Shown: piece by piece, positions 8,735-17,659 of the stretch
Layout: every line of letters begins with the position of its first letter
How positions within the stretch are numbered: position 1 is the stretch's first letter
DNA from: an uncultured bacterium
GTDB lineage: Bacteria; Planctomycetota; UBA1135
Assembly (NCBI GenBank): GCA_937919925.1
Contig: CALFOT010000092.1
Location: 1 to 57,394 of the forward strand
Length of the DNA stretch: 57,394 bases
Reading direction: 5' to 3'
The notes under the pieces: generated by a model
Told to the model about the DNA's origin: nothing
The model's input: the letters and a program-made list of their open reading frames with translations, nothing else
Database searches by the model: none
Position numbers and translations under genes: made by a program

Positions 8735-9225
8735 TGAGCACTCCACGCCTGCGTGTGGTTCTGCCGGTAGCGGTGATCCTCACCCTTTTTTCACCGCTGT
8801 TCCGGCAGCTTCCTGGTGGTGCAGGCCTGCCAGATTTGTGGTTATTGTTATTGCTGCTGGCGGTGCCGGTGCCAGCGCCCGATTCATGGCGTCGGCCGAT
8901 GCAGTTGGTGTTTGTGCTTGGATTGCTACGCTGTAGTGTGAGTGTGATTTCACCGTTTGTTGCTTGGGCCGGTTTCGGCGCGGCTTTGTTTGTACGCGAA
9001 GCATTGTCACGGCGCTTGAGTGAATATCGTTTCAGTTTGCGCTTGCTGACGGGATTTTGTGCGGCGATTCCCTTAGTTGTTTTGGACCGCTTGGCCGCTG
9101 AGCGTTTAGGCACACCCTTGGCGCCGATGGATGCCTTGTTGCGCTGCTTGTGGGTTGGTGTGTTGGTGGCCGTGTTCACTCGTCCGCAGCTGAAAAGTCA
9201 TGCCTTCACGCGGGGGAAATCATGA
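8734..9225 (+). CDS. mreD: MreD-like rod-shape membrane protein
   Basis: Hydrophobic protein of 163 residues with about five membrane helices (for example PVAVILTLFSPLF, LWLLLLLLAVPVP and LLRCLWVGVLVAVF). MreD sequences are poorly conserved, so the name rests mainly on size, hydrophobicity and position between mreC and PBP2. The GTG start shares a base with the mreC stop, and its TGA overlaps the ATG of the next gene (ATGA), which implies coupled translation and a fixed ratio of the partners. Confidence 0.75.
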   Translation: MSTPRLRVVLPVAVILTLFSPLFRQLPGGAGLPDLWLLLLLLAVPVPAPDSWRRPMQLVFVLGLLRCSVSVISPFVAWAGFGAALFVREALSRRLSEYRFSLRLLTGFCAAIPLVVLDRLAAERLGTPLAPMDALLRCLWVGVLVAVFTRPQLKSHAFTRGKS

Positions 9226-11864
9226 GGACTCTGCGTTTGCGCCGTTTAGCACAAGTATTCGTGGTGTTGGTTGGGATTATGATTGTGCGGTTGTTTCAGT
9301 TACAAATCATTGAGCATGATCAATGGATGGAAACAGCGCGGAATAGTCGTACCGGCAAAAGTTCGATACCTTTTCGTCGCGGACGCATTCTGGACCGCAA
9401 CGGTTTCGTACTTGCCACCGATCACCAAGCCTACGATTTGTATTTTCGTTACCGTGATTTTCGCCGCGGTTTTGTAGCCGCACAGCTGTTTGAAGCCTTG
9501 CGTCTGGTGAGTTATCCCAACGAAGGTTTGGTCGATTGTCTGAACCGTGGTGAAGAGCTTGGCGATATCTGCCTGGCTCTGCGGCCACAAGATTTACTTG
9601 CCCTGAGTGGCCGCCAGCGCAGTGATTTGCGCTTTTATTTGGGGGTTTTAACCGGCAAAACTACCTCCGCATGGCAAGTCCAAATTCAGGACTGGGATCG
9701 CGACGGGCAACTTTCGTTCGCCCAATCTTTTCCTGGGGCGCGTGAAATCTTGCATCAAAAATTGCGCGAGGCGCGCCACAACCTGCAGTTTCTTGAAGAT
9801 TTATTGCACTCTGAAAATCCGCTGCACCTGTTGCAACGGTTGGAAAACCGACGCCGTGAATTAGATGTCATGGTGGCGCGTGCAACGTTGCAGGAAGCCG
9901 CGTCGCGAGTAGTGGATTGCACCGCATCCAGTTTACGCAACCGCTTAGCCCATGCAGACAGCACGCGTGAAGCGCTGTTGTTGGAGTTACAGGAGCATTG
10001 GCAGCTGCAAGGTGGTTTGGCGCATTTCGGTGTGCTGTTAGCGCCGCTGCCAGCGAGTGCGCGGGTGGATGGCTCAAGCGACCAGCAAGCTTTCGTAGAT
10101 TTTCAAGAACTGCAAGCAGCCGAACAACTGGCTGTCTTCGAGGCACTTTTGAATCACCTACAGGAGGATTTTCCAGATGAGGTCAGCGGCGCCAAACACA
10201 AACAAACGAAGGTGATTCATAATCTGCGCGTGTTGCGGTTGGAGCGCGATTTAGATTTCGACTTAGTCGACTTGCTGGCCCAACAATCTAGCGATTTCCA
10301 GGGGTTGTATTTGCAGGAAGTTACCCAACGCATTTACCCCAATGAAGTGGCGCGCATGGTGGTTGGCTCATTGAGCTTGCCAAGCACTGTGGATTTGGAG
10401 CGTGAGCAGGAGCAACGCCAGCGTTTTGATGATTTGCGGCGCTTGTTGCACCGCAGTGCCGCAGAGGAAGCAGAGTTTCGGCAACTTCGAGATTGGTTGT
10501 GGAGTGATTCTTTGGCTGCCAATGAGTGCAATGGACAGGACGGCATCGAAAAAGTTTACGAACCGGTACTGCGTGGCAGCCGCGGCTACCTGCAAGAACT
10601 TGAAGGGGGGGCGGATGGCTCCTTACCGTTGGAGTTGTTGTTTTCTCCACCGCAAAACGGTACCGACATCAAACTGTCCTTGGATGCAGGCATGATTCGT
10701 GCCGCAGAAGCTTCCATCGCTAAAGTCTATGCGGCAACGGTAGCGCGCTTGAAGGAGCAGCAGCCCCCAAACATGAACAAGGCTCTGCGGCAGTTCCAGC
10801 CGACAGAACAAAAGGTTGGATTCGTAATCATGGATTTGCATAGTGGCGCCGTACCGGTTTTGGTCAGTACGCCGCAAGTCACCCGCAGCGAGTTGCGCCG
10901 CAACTATGCGGAGCTGGTAGCAATAGCGGAACAGGGCAACGCGTCACCGTTACGCAATCGAGTCTTTGGTGGCTCTTTTTATGGCAAAGAGCAACCTTAT
11001 CCGGGTTCCACTTTTAAACCGTTGATTGCTGCTGCTGCGCTGTCGTTGGACCCCAATGCGTGGAATCGGCGCTATATCTGCGAGTCGATTTTCACTCCGC
11101 CTGGAACCAATCATGCAATCAGTTGCGATAGCCAGTACGGGCATGGTGAAATCGATATGCGCGAAGCGTTGATGAAATCCTGCAATATCTATTTCTATCA
11201 GCTCGGCAATGATATTGGTGCAGCGGCGATGCATGATTTGGCCGCGCAACTTGGATTCGACGACACCACCTCCACCATCCAGGGCAAAATTTATGTTGGC
11301 GCGAATATTGGCACCGGGAATGAGTTGAGCTCCGAAGGGTCTTTGGAGCACAACGTGAATTATCTTGCGCCGCTGAGCATCCTGGAGGGAGATGTACTCA
11401 AGCGCATGCGTACGGCCATCGGCCAAGATGGAGTGCGTGCCAGCCCCTTGCAAATGGCGCGCTTATTTGGTTGGCTTGCAAGCGGAGAATTGGTGCGTCC
11501 GCAACTCGTTTTGGAAGGTGGCGGAGCTTCTCCGGCGCGTGAACCGTTGATGCAGCCAAATATTTCGCTGCAGACTCGAGAGCGGATCGCCGCCGCTTTA
11601 TCCGCTGTTGTTTATGAGGAGGGTGGCACTGCTTATCGCACCGAGTTTCCGGCTGCTTGGCAAATCGTTGGCAAAACAGGTACCGCGCAAATCGCCGGTG
11701 ATATCCCCACCCACGCTTGGTTCACCGGCTTTTTCCCCGCCGACCATCCACACTATTCTTTCGCCATCTTGTGTGAGAATACAGGCTTGCACGGTGGTCA
11801 AATCGCAACCTATATTCTGAAGGATTTCCTTGCCACACCCGAGGGGGCGGAGTTGCTGCGATGA
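9222..11864 (+). CDS. mrdA: Penicillin-binding protein 2 (elongation transpeptidase) with large insertion
   Basis: Monofunctional transpeptidase that cross-links peptidoglycan during elongation. From the ATG at 9222 (overlapping the mreD stop) it has 880 residues, against about 630 for E. coli PBP2. One N-terminal membrane helix (about 9-25) is followed by the dimerisation motif FRRGRILDRNGFVLATD. The catalytic motifs are Ser596-x-x-Lys599 (PGSTFKP), Ser653-x-Asn655 (KSCNIYF) and Lys818-Thr-Gly (VGKTGTAQ). The extra length, about 260 residues, lies before the catalytic serine, in a mostly helical, Glu/Gln/Leu-rich stretch (about 130-430) that includes an EF-hand-like loop at 157-168. Its TGA overlaps the rodA ATG. 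Confidence 0.93.
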   Translation: MRTLRLRRLAQVFVVLVGIMIVRLFQLQIIEHDQWMETARNSRTGKSSIPFRRGRILDRNGFVLATDHQAYDLYFRYRDFRRGFVAAQLFEALRLVSYPNEGLVDCLNRGEELGDICLALRPQDLLALSGRQRSDLRFYLGVLTGKTTSAWQVQIQDWDRDGQLSFAQSFPGAREILHQKLREARHNLQFLEDLLHSENPLHLLQRLENRRRELDVMVARATLQEAASRVVDCTASSLRNRLAHADSTREALLLELQEHWQLQGGLAHFGVLLAPLPASARVDGSSDQQAFVDFQELQAAEQLAVFEALLNHLQEDFPDEVSGAKHKQTKVIHNLRVLRLERDLDFDLVDLLAQQSSDFQGLYLQEVTQRIYPNEVARMVVGSLSLPSTVDLEREQEQRQRFDDLRRLLHRSAAEEAEFRQLRDWLWSDSLAANECNGQDGIEKVYEPVLRGSRGYLQELEGGADGSLPLELLFSPPQNGTDIKLSLDAGMIRAAEASIAKVYAATVARLKEQQPPNMNKALRQFQPTEQKVGFVIMDLHSGAVPVLVSTPQVTRSELRRNYAELVAIAEQGNASPLRNRVFGGSFYGKEQPYPGSTFKPLIAAAALSLDPNAWNRRYICESIFTPPGTNHAISCDSQYGHGEIDMREALMKSCNIYFYQLGNDIGAAAMHDLAAQLGFDDTTSTIQGKIYVGANIGTGNELSSEGSLEHNVNYLAPLSILEGDVLKRMRTAIGQDGVRASPLQMARLFGWLASGELVRPQLVLEGGGASPAREPLMQPNISLQTRERIAAALSAVVYEEGGTAYRTEFPAAWQIVGKTGTAQIAGDIPTHAWFTGFFPADHPHYSFAILCENTGLHGGQIATYILKDFLATPEGAELLR

Positions 11865-12997
11865 AAGGGCCTTCGTTACGCTATCGCCTGTTCGGGTTTT
11901 TGCGCCGCACTTGCTGGCCTGTAATTCCAATCACCACTGCGATCGTGCTGGTAGGAATTGCAATGCAGTGGAGTGTAGATGCCGATTTGCACCTGCCTAC
12001 GGCTCATTTGTTGCGCGTTTTTGCCCTGCTGTTGTGCGCGGTCGTCGCGGTGGTGTGGGGCGCCAAACGTTGGCGTAGTTCCGCATCTCTATTTTACGCT
12101 ACGACTTTGGCCATGTTGATTTTGGTGTTATGGGTCGGACGCGCCACCAACAACTCGCAACGTTGGCTCGACATCGCTTTGGGTTTTAAACTGCAACCCA
12201 GTGAGTTCATGAAAATGGCTTTGATTTTAGTGCTCGCGCGTTGGTTTGCTGATCACCCACGGCCCACCCGCCTCAAGCACATTTGGAAGCCCGGGCTGCT
12301 TTCTGTGATGCCAGCCCTGTTGATTTTGGTCGAACCGGATCTCGGCACGGCTTTGGTTTTTGTGCCGTTATTTTTCGCGATGGTGTGGCTGGCTGGCTTA
12401 CCTTGGCGCAGCTTCCGCTGGTTATTGTTGATTCCGTTGCTACTTGCTCCAGCCGGGTGGTTGGTGATTCAGGATTATCAAAAGGCGCGCATCCAGACTT
12501 GGTACGCTCAAGAGCACCTCAGCGCCGACCAGCGCGACGGCGATGGCTTTCACTTGTGGCATTCGAAGATTGCCGTTGGCAGCGGCGGCGCCACAGGTAT
12601 GGGCTGGGGAAAGGGTCCAGAAAATCGCCTCGACAACCTACCCGAGCGTCACAATGATTTCGTTTTCCCAGTCCTAGCCGAAGAATTCGGTTTCTTCGGG
12701 GCATCCGTTTTCTTGCTGCTCTACGCCAGCCTGGGTCTGAGTCTACTCACCGTCGCGGGGCGCTACCGGGATCCCTTTTCGCGTCTTGTGCTCGGTGGTA
12801 TCGGCGTGCATTTTTTGGTTCATCTGTGCCTCAATGTCGGCGTGACTTTGGGTGTTTGGCCGACGACCGGGCTGCCGCTGCCGATGGTGAGCTTTGGCGG
12901 TAGTTCGATGATGGTGAGTGGGCTGTCGCTAGGGATTGCGCTGGTGATAGGGGCGGAGCGAGCACCAATGTTCTCCAATAAGGCTTTTGAAGCTTAA
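11861..12997 (+). CDS. rodA: Peptidoglycan polymerase RodA
   Basis: SEDS-family glycosyltransferase (378 residues, about ten membrane helices) that polymerises lipid II as partner of PBP2. Visible family segments are WLDIALGFKLQPSEFMKMAL, LILVEPDLGTALVF, the large periplasmic loop with the conserved acid (GMGWGKGPENRLDNLPERHN, then FVFPVLAEEFGF) and TTGLPLPMVSFGGSSM. It starts at 11861 by an ATGA overlap with the PBP2 gene and ends the mre operon. Some cytoplasmic N-terminal residues are basic. No lipid II synthesis genes are nearby. Confidence 0.95.
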   Translation: MKGPSLRYRLFGFLRRTCWPVIPITTAIVLVGIAMQWSVDADLHLPTAHLLRVFALLLCAVVAVVWGAKRWRSSASLFYATTLAMLILVLWVGRATNNSQRWLDIALGFKLQPSEFMKMALILVLARWFADHPRPTRLKHIWKPGLLSVMPALLILVEPDLGTALVFVPLFFAMVWLAGLPWRSFRWLLLIPLLLAPAGWLVIQDYQKARIQTWYAQEHLSADQRDGDGFHLWHSKIAVGSGGATGMGWGKGPENRLDNLPERHNDFVFPVLAEEFGFFGASVFLLLYASLGLSLLTVAGRYRDPFSRLVLGGIGVHFLVHLCLNVGVTLGVWPTTGLPLPMVSFGGSSMMVSGLSLGIALVIGAERAPMFSNKAFEA

Positions 12998-13013
12998 TGG
13001 CGGCTTACTTCTT

Positions 13014-13065
13014 GCCCGCCGCCACGCCGTTACGGCAATCGTTGGGTTGGGTGTTGCGGGCTTTT
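13014..13065 (+). terminator. Possible weak terminator after rodA
   Basis: GCCCGC (13014-13019) can pair with GCGGGC (13056-13061), which is followed by TTTT. The loop is long (36 bases) and holds a smaller GCCG/CGGC hairpin. This is only suggestive; I see nothing else in the 111-base gap apart from the tdh -10. Confidence 0.25.
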
Positions 13066-13094
13066 GCCATGGCATTCTTGCCCCTTCGCCCTGC

Positions 13095-13111
13095 TAGAAT
13101 CTATGCCAATG
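13095..13111 (+). promoter_or_regulatory. -10 element TAGAAT 8 bases before tdh (leaderless start)
   Basis: TAGAAT (13095-13100) ends 8 bases before the ATG at 13109, so transcription would begin at or next to that ATG. This favours 13109 over the in-frame ATG at 13103. No good -35 is seen. Confidence 0.45.
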
Positions 13112-14179
13112 CGTGCAATTCAAATGGTCCGACCGGAAGCGGGAGCAGCCGTTGTCGTCAATGACCTCGAGATTCCCACACCTGGTCCCGGGGAGGTGCG
13201 TGTGCGCATCGCCAACACGGCGATTTGCGGTACCGATCGGCACATTTTCCACTGGGATCCATCCATTCGGCATATGATCACGCCGCCGGTCATCATTGGC
13301 CATGAGTTCTGTGGTTACGTTCACGCTTGCGGCGATGGCGTCGTCGGCTGGAGTCAAGGTACTTACGTTTCTGCCGAGATGCACATCGTGTGCAACAAAT
13401 GCCGCGCTTGCCAGGCTGGTAACCACCACATCTGTGAAAACACTCAGATTGCGGGCCTGCATCGCAATGGCTGTTTCGCTGAGTTTGTCGTGGTGCCGGC
13501 ATCCAATCTCGTGCGTTTGGATCCGGCGATTGTGCCGCCTCATATTGGCTCATTTTTGGATGCACTGGGCAATGCGGTACATACGGTTCAAGCGGCCAGC
13601 AGTATCGCCGGGCGGCATGTCTTGTTGTCTGGATACGGAGCGATTGGCGCTTTGGCTGCCGCAGTGGTGCAGTTTGAAGGAGCGAAAAGTTTAACCATCA
13701 CCGAAGTCCAACCAGGGCACTTGGAGCGTGCACGCAAGTGGGTGGCCGGTTTAGATTCGCGCGTACCGGTGTTTGTGCACAATCCTGCTGAGGAGCCGAA
13801 CTTGGTAGCCCAGGTCCGTGAACAAACCTCTGGCGGCGTGGATGCAGTGCTGGAAATGTCAGGTTCTCCAGCTGCGATTCACGCTGGTATGCAAATGCTT
13901 TATCCCGGCGGCGAAATGATGCAGCTTGGGATTCCGTCGGCATCGGATTTGATGCTGCAAGATTTTTCCCGTGAGTTCATCTTCAAAGGGCTCACTTGGC
14001 GCGGCATTCTTGGTCGTCGTATGTTCGCAACCTGGGATGAAATGCTCGGACTGCTGCAGCGTGGCTTGAATGTGGAGCACATTGTGACCCACCGCTTGCC
14101 GCTCTCCTCTTTCCACGCCGGCATGGCGCTGCTCGATGCAGGTCAAGCCCATAAAGTGGTACTCGACCCTACATGCTGA
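13109..14179 (+). CDS. tdh: L-threonine 3-dehydrogenase (zinc alcohol dehydrogenase family)
   Basis: Oxidises L-threonine to 2-amino-3-ketobutyrate with NAD+. The 356 residues carry the MDR zinc pattern: catalytic-zinc Cys in [13 protein letters not shown], His-Glu in IGHEFCGYV, and a structural-zinc lobe with four cysteines ([15 protein letters not shown]). The nucleotide fold follows ([15 protein letters not shown]). It belongs to the MDR type of TDH; membership is firm and threonine specificity follows from the adjacent kbl gene, which begins one base after its stop. The TDH-KBL pair feeds threonine to glycine and acetyl-CoA. Confidence 0.9.
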   Translation: MRAIQMVRPEAGAAVVVNDLEIPTPGPGEVRVRIANTAICGTDRHIFHWDPSIRHMITPPVIIGHEFCGYVHACGDGVVGWSQGTYVSAEMHIVCNKCRACQAGNHHICENTQIAGLHRNGCFAEFVVVPASNLVRLDPAIVPPHIGSFLDALGNAVHTVQAASSIAGRHVLLSGYGAIGALAAAVVQFEGAKSLTITEVQPGHLERARKWVAGLDSRVPVFVHNPAEEPNLVAQVREQTSGGVDAVLEMSGSPAAIHAGMQMLYPGGEMMQLGIPSASDLMLQDFSREFIFKGLTWRGILGRRMFATWDEMLGLLQRGLNVEHIVTHRLPLSSFHAGMALLDAGQAHKVVLDPTC

Positions 14180-14180
14180 A

Positions 14181-15407
14181 ATGACTGATTCCTCACCAAC
14201 TATGACTACCGGCAAACAAGTTTTTTTGGCTAGTATCGAGCAAGAGCTCACGGAAATCCGCGATGCTGGTCTGTGGAAATCAGAACGCGTGATCGTCACT
14301 CCGCAAGATGCTGACATCAAGGTAGAGGGTGGTGCTCAGGTGGTGAACTTTTGCGCCAATAACTATCTTGGTTTATCCGATGATCCATCGTTAATCGCAG
14401 CTGCCCACGAGTGTTTGGATGTACGCGGTTTCGGTATGTCTTCGGTGCGCTTTATTTGTGGCACCCAAGATATTCATAAGGAGCTTGAAGCGGCGATTTC
14501 CAATTTTCTCGGCTTCGAAGATACCATTCTGTACACCTCTTGCTTTGATGCCAACGGTGGTCTTTTTGAAACTTTGTTGACTGACCAAGATGCAGTGATT
14601 TCAGATGCGTTGAATCACGCTTCGATTATCGATGGCATTCGTTTGTCTAAAGCGCAGCGTTTCCGCTACGCCAACAACGACATGGCCGAGTTGGAAAGCT
14701 GCTTGCAGCAAGCCAAGAACGCCGGCGCGCGGCGCATTTTGATTTCCACGGATGGCGTGTTCTCCATGGATGGTTTTATTGCCAAGCTCGATAAAATTTG
14801 CGATCTCGCCGACAAGTACGACGCACTTGTCCATGTGGATGATTCGCACTCCACTGGTTTTATGGGCAAAACCGGGCGCGGCACACATGAACATTGCGGC
14901 GTGATGGGCCGGGTAGACATCATCACCAGTACCCTTGGCAAAGCCTTGGGTGGCGCAAGCGGTGGTTTTACCTGTGCGGCCAAACCAGTGATTGATTACC
15001 TGCGTAACAAATCGCGGCCCTATCTGTTCTCCAATTCAGTGGCGCCACCGATTGTGGCCGCCAGTCTCGCGGTGTTTAAGCGTCTATCGGCAACCACCGA
15101 ATTGCGCGATCGCCTGGAAGCCAACACTCTGTCCTTTCGTAAGCAAATGACTGCCGCCGGTTTTCACATCAAACCCGGCATACACCCCATTTGCCCGTTG
15201 ATGCTCGGCGATGCTCGTCTTGCCGCAGATGTCGCCAGCGATATGCTCGCAGAAGGTATTTACGTCATCGGCTTTAGCTTTCCGGTGGTGCCACGCGGTC
15301 AAGCACGCATTCGTGTACAGATCTCCGCCGGCCATACCCCCGAGCACATTGATCATGCGGTGCGGGCGTTTATCAAGGTTGGGCTGAAACACGGCGTGAT
15401 TTCCTGA
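14181..15407 (+). CDS. kbl: Glycine C-acetyltransferase (2-amino-3-ketobutyrate CoA ligase)
   Basis: PLP enzyme that splits 2-amino-3-ketobutyrate with CoA to glycine and acetyl-CoA, the second step of threonine breakdown. Very close to E. coli Kbl along its length: [68 protein letters not shown] and [11 protein letters not shown]. The PLP lysine is Lys254 in [14 protein letters not shown]. The ATG at 14181 gives 408 residues, ten more than E. coli; an internal ATG at 14202 is an alternative. It follows tdh directly and precedes acetoacetyl-CoA synthetase by eight bases. Confidence 0.96.
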   Translation: MTDSSPTMTTGKQVFLASIEQELTEIRDAGLWKSERVIVTPQDADIKVEGGAQVVNFCANNYLGLSDDPSLIAAAHECLDVRGFGMSSVRFICGTQDIHKELEAAISNFLGFEDTILYTSCFDANGGLFETLLTDQDAVISDALNHASIIDGIRLSKAQRFRYANNDMAELESCLQQAKNAGARRILISTDGVFSMDGFIAKLDKICDLADKYDALVHVDDSHSTGFMGKTGRGTHEHCGVMGRVDIITSTLGKALGGASGGFTCAAKPVIDYLRNKSRPYLFSNSVAPPIVAASLAVFKRLSATTELRDRLEANTLSFRKQMTAAGFHIKPGIHPICPLMLGDARLAADVASDMLAEGIYVIGFSFPVVPRGQARIRVQISAGHTPEHIDHAVRAFIKVGLKHGVIS

Positions 15408-15415
15408 GGAGCACG

Positions 15416-17407
15416 ATGAACGAAGTTCTCTGGCAGCCTAGCGCAACTGCGGTGAGTGACTCCAATCTCCTCGCATTTGCCCGCCAAGCAGGTGTGCCCT
15501 TGAGTGGTGCGGACCATGGTTATGACGCTCTTTGGCAATGGTCTGTCGAGCAGCGCGAGGACTTCTGGTCGGCCCTGTGGGATTTTGCTGGTGTAGTGGG
15601 TGAAAAGGGCGAGCGCATTCTTAGTGAAGACGGCATGCCGGGAGCGCAGTGGTTCCCTGATGCCCAACTCAACTTTTGCGAAAACTTGCTTGCCAAGCGT
15701 GGGCCAGAGCCGGCGATTTTATTTTGCGGCGAAGACGGCGACCGCAGGGTGATCAGCCGCGATGAGCTTGCCGAACAAGTGCGCTTATTGCGCGGCGCTT
15801 TGCAACAGTGGGGGGTGCAGCAGGGAGATTGCGTGGCCGGATTCCTGCCGAATTGCCCTGCGGCGGTCATCGGCATGCTTGCTGCATCTAGTCTTGGAGC
15901 GGTGTGGGCCTCATGCTCACCAGATTTCGGCGTTGCCGGCGTGTTAGATCGTTTTAGTCAGATCCAGCCTAAAGTTTTGTTCGCAGCAGATGGCTACTTA
16001 TTCAAAATCGAGCGCTTTGATTGTTGCGCCAAGTTAGATGCCATCATCGCCGGCTTGTCTAGTGTGGAGCACGTCGTGATGTTGCCGTTCACCAATGATG
16101 AAGCCGTTTGGCAATGGCGCCATGCGGCTAACGCCGAGGGCGATGGTCCGCATCCTACACGGCATTCTTGGGCGGAGGCACTAGATGTTGCCCCGGCCAC
16201 GCAGCTGAAGTTCCGCCGCCTCCCGTTTCACCACCCGCTCTATATCATGTTCAGTTCGGGCACCACTGGCCAGCCCAAGTGCATCGTGCATGGACAAGGG
16301 GGCACTTTATTGCAGCATCGCAAAGAACATGCGTTGCACTGTGATTTGCGCCCAGGCGAAAAATTGTTTTACTACACCACCACCGGTTGGATGATGTGGA
16401 ATTGGTTGGTCACGGCGCTTGCCGGTGGGGTAACCATTGTGCTTTTTGATGGAAACCCTTTTCGCCCTAAGACTACCGCCCTATGGGATGTCGTCGCCAA
16501 CGAAGGGATTCAAGTTTTCGGCACGTCGGCTAAATATCTTGATGCTTGCAAGAAGGCCGGCTTAACGCCCAAGCAGTCACACAATCTGCAAAACCTACGC
16601 GCAATTTTATCGACCGGATCGCCGTTAATGCCAGAGTCTTTCGATTGGGTTTATGCGCAAGTGAAAAGTGATTTGATGCTCGCCTCCATCACTGGTGGCA
16701 CCGACATTGTGTCGTGCTTTGCGCTCGGTTGTCCGATCGCACCGGTGCGCCGCGGCGAGCTGCAAAAACGTGGACTCGGTATGGCTGTTGCGGTTTGGGA
16801 TGATCAGGGGAACTCTCTTGTGGGAGCGCCCGGGGAGTTGGTTTGCACCAAGTCCTTCCCGTCAATGCCCATCGGCTTTTGGAATGATGCCGACGGCAGT
16901 CGTTACCGCGCAGCTTATTTTGAGTTTTTTCCGGGCGTGTGGCGTCATGGTGATTGGGTGGAGCAGACTTCTCATGCTGGGCTCATTGTTTATGGTCGCT
17001 CCGATGCCACTCTAAATCCTGGCGGGGTGCGTATCGGTACGGCCGAAATTTATCGTCAAGTGGAACAAGTCGATGTGGTGGAGGAGGCCTTAGTGATTGG
17101 CCAAGACACCGGTGATGGTGATCAGCGCGTGGTGCTTTTCGTGCGCTTGGCCGAGGGAGTAGTGCTCAGTGAAGAACTCATCGCGAATATTCGCTCGGAG
17201 ATTCGTGCGAATGCCACCCCGCGCCATGTGCCGGCAATTGTGCTCGCTGTGGCGGATATTCCACGTACCCGGAGTGGCAAGATTTCTGAAATTGCGGTGC
17301 GTGATGTGGTTCATGGCCGCCGTATCAAGAACACGGAAGCTTTGGCCAATCCCGAAGCATTGGAATATTTTCGCGACCGTCCGGAGCTATCCCTAGGGAA
17401 ACTCTGA
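15416..17407 (+). CDS. Acetoacetyl-CoA synthetase (acetoacetate-CoA ligase)
   Basis: Acyl-adenylate-forming enzyme (663 residues) that activates acetoacetate with ATP and CoA. The acetyl-CoA synthetase-type N-terminal cap is followed by the AMP-binding loop MFSSGTTGQPKCIVHG (about 275-295), YYTTTGWMMWNWLV, ITGGTDIVSCFA and GDWVEQTSHAGLIVYGRSD. The catalytic lysine is in TRSGKISEIAVR near the C-terminus. Acetoacetate rather than acetate is supported by the WMMWNW motif and the C-terminal FRDRPEL. It has a good Shine-Dalgarno (GAGGAG at 15406-15411), sits behind tdh-kbl, and can send ketone bodies to acetyl-CoA alongside threonine carbon. Members of this gene family are commonly named acsA or aacS. 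Confidence 0.9.
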   Translation: MNEVLWQPSATAVSDSNLLAFARQAGVPLSGADHGYDALWQWSVEQREDFWSALWDFAGVVGEKGERILSEDGMPGAQWFPDAQLNFCENLLAKRGPEPAILFCGEDGDRRVISRDELAEQVRLLRGALQQWGVQQGDCVAGFLPNCPAAVIGMLAASSLGAVWASCSPDFGVAGVLDRFSQIQPKVLFAADGYLFKIERFDCCAKLDAIIAGLSSVEHVVMLPFTNDEAVWQWRHAANAEGDGPHPTRHSWAEALDVAPATQLKFRRLPFHHPLYIMFSSGTTGQPKCIVHGQGGTLLQHRKEHALHCDLRPGEKLFYYTTTGWMMWNWLVTALAGGVTIVLFDGNPFRPKTTALWDVVANEGIQVFGTSAKYLDACKKAGLTPKQSHNLQNLRAILSTGSPLMPESFDWVYAQVKSDLMLASITGGTDIVSCFALGCPIAPVRRGELQKRGLGMAVAVWDDQGNSLVGAPGELVCTKSFPSMPIGFWNDADGSRYRAAYFEFFPGVWRHGDWVEQTSHAGLIVYGRSDATLNPGGVRIGTAEIYRQVEQVDVVEEALVIGQDTGDGDQRVVLFVRLAEGVVLSEELIANIRSEIRANATPRHVPAIVLAVADIPRTRSGKISEIAVRDVVHGRRIKNTEALANPEALEYFRDRPELSLGKL

Positions 17408-17465
17408 TTTCCTCGGGCGAGTGGAACGGTGGAGCGGAATCTTCCGGGTCAAGGCGCGAGACGCT

Positions 17466-17486
17466 GGCCGTAGCCTAGCTACGGCC
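17466..17486. repeat. Perfect hairpin in the aacS-esterase gap
   Basis: GGCCGTAG (17466-17473) and CTACGGCC (17479-17486) form an 8-base-pair stem with a 5-base loop. No T-run follows, so it is not a standard terminator. The surrounding 17430-17620 looks like a non-coding intergenic element; I found no second copy in this window. Confidence 0.45.
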
Positions 17487-17642
17487 AAGTTGAAGCAACG
17501 CGGAGCCTGGGGATTCCGGCCGCTAAGCCGCCGTACGAATAATTCAGGGCTTTCCATGGCTAAATCAGCCTCTCCGTGGATTTTGCGGCACCGGTATTTT
17601 GAATTTTTTCGCCGCAAGCTGTTGCACCGCAGTTATTTCTGC

Positions 17643-17659
17643 TAGTATCGAGTGCAATG
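17643..17659 (+). promoter_or_regulatory. -10 element TAGTAT 8 bases before the esterase-like gene
   Basis: TAGTAT (17643-17648) ends 8 bases ahead of the ATG at 17657. It matches the spacing seen before tdh, trkA and others and indicates a leaderless message. Confidence 0.4.

Noticed and set aside
8610..9179. Minus-strand frame of 189 codons over mreC-mreD
   Set aside because: Lys/Thr/Arg-rich antisense shadow of two operon genes, no start context.
17421..17645. Small plus-strand frame in the aacS-esterase gap
   Set aside because: It runs through the hairpin element and has no ribosome site; I treat the area as non-coding structure.
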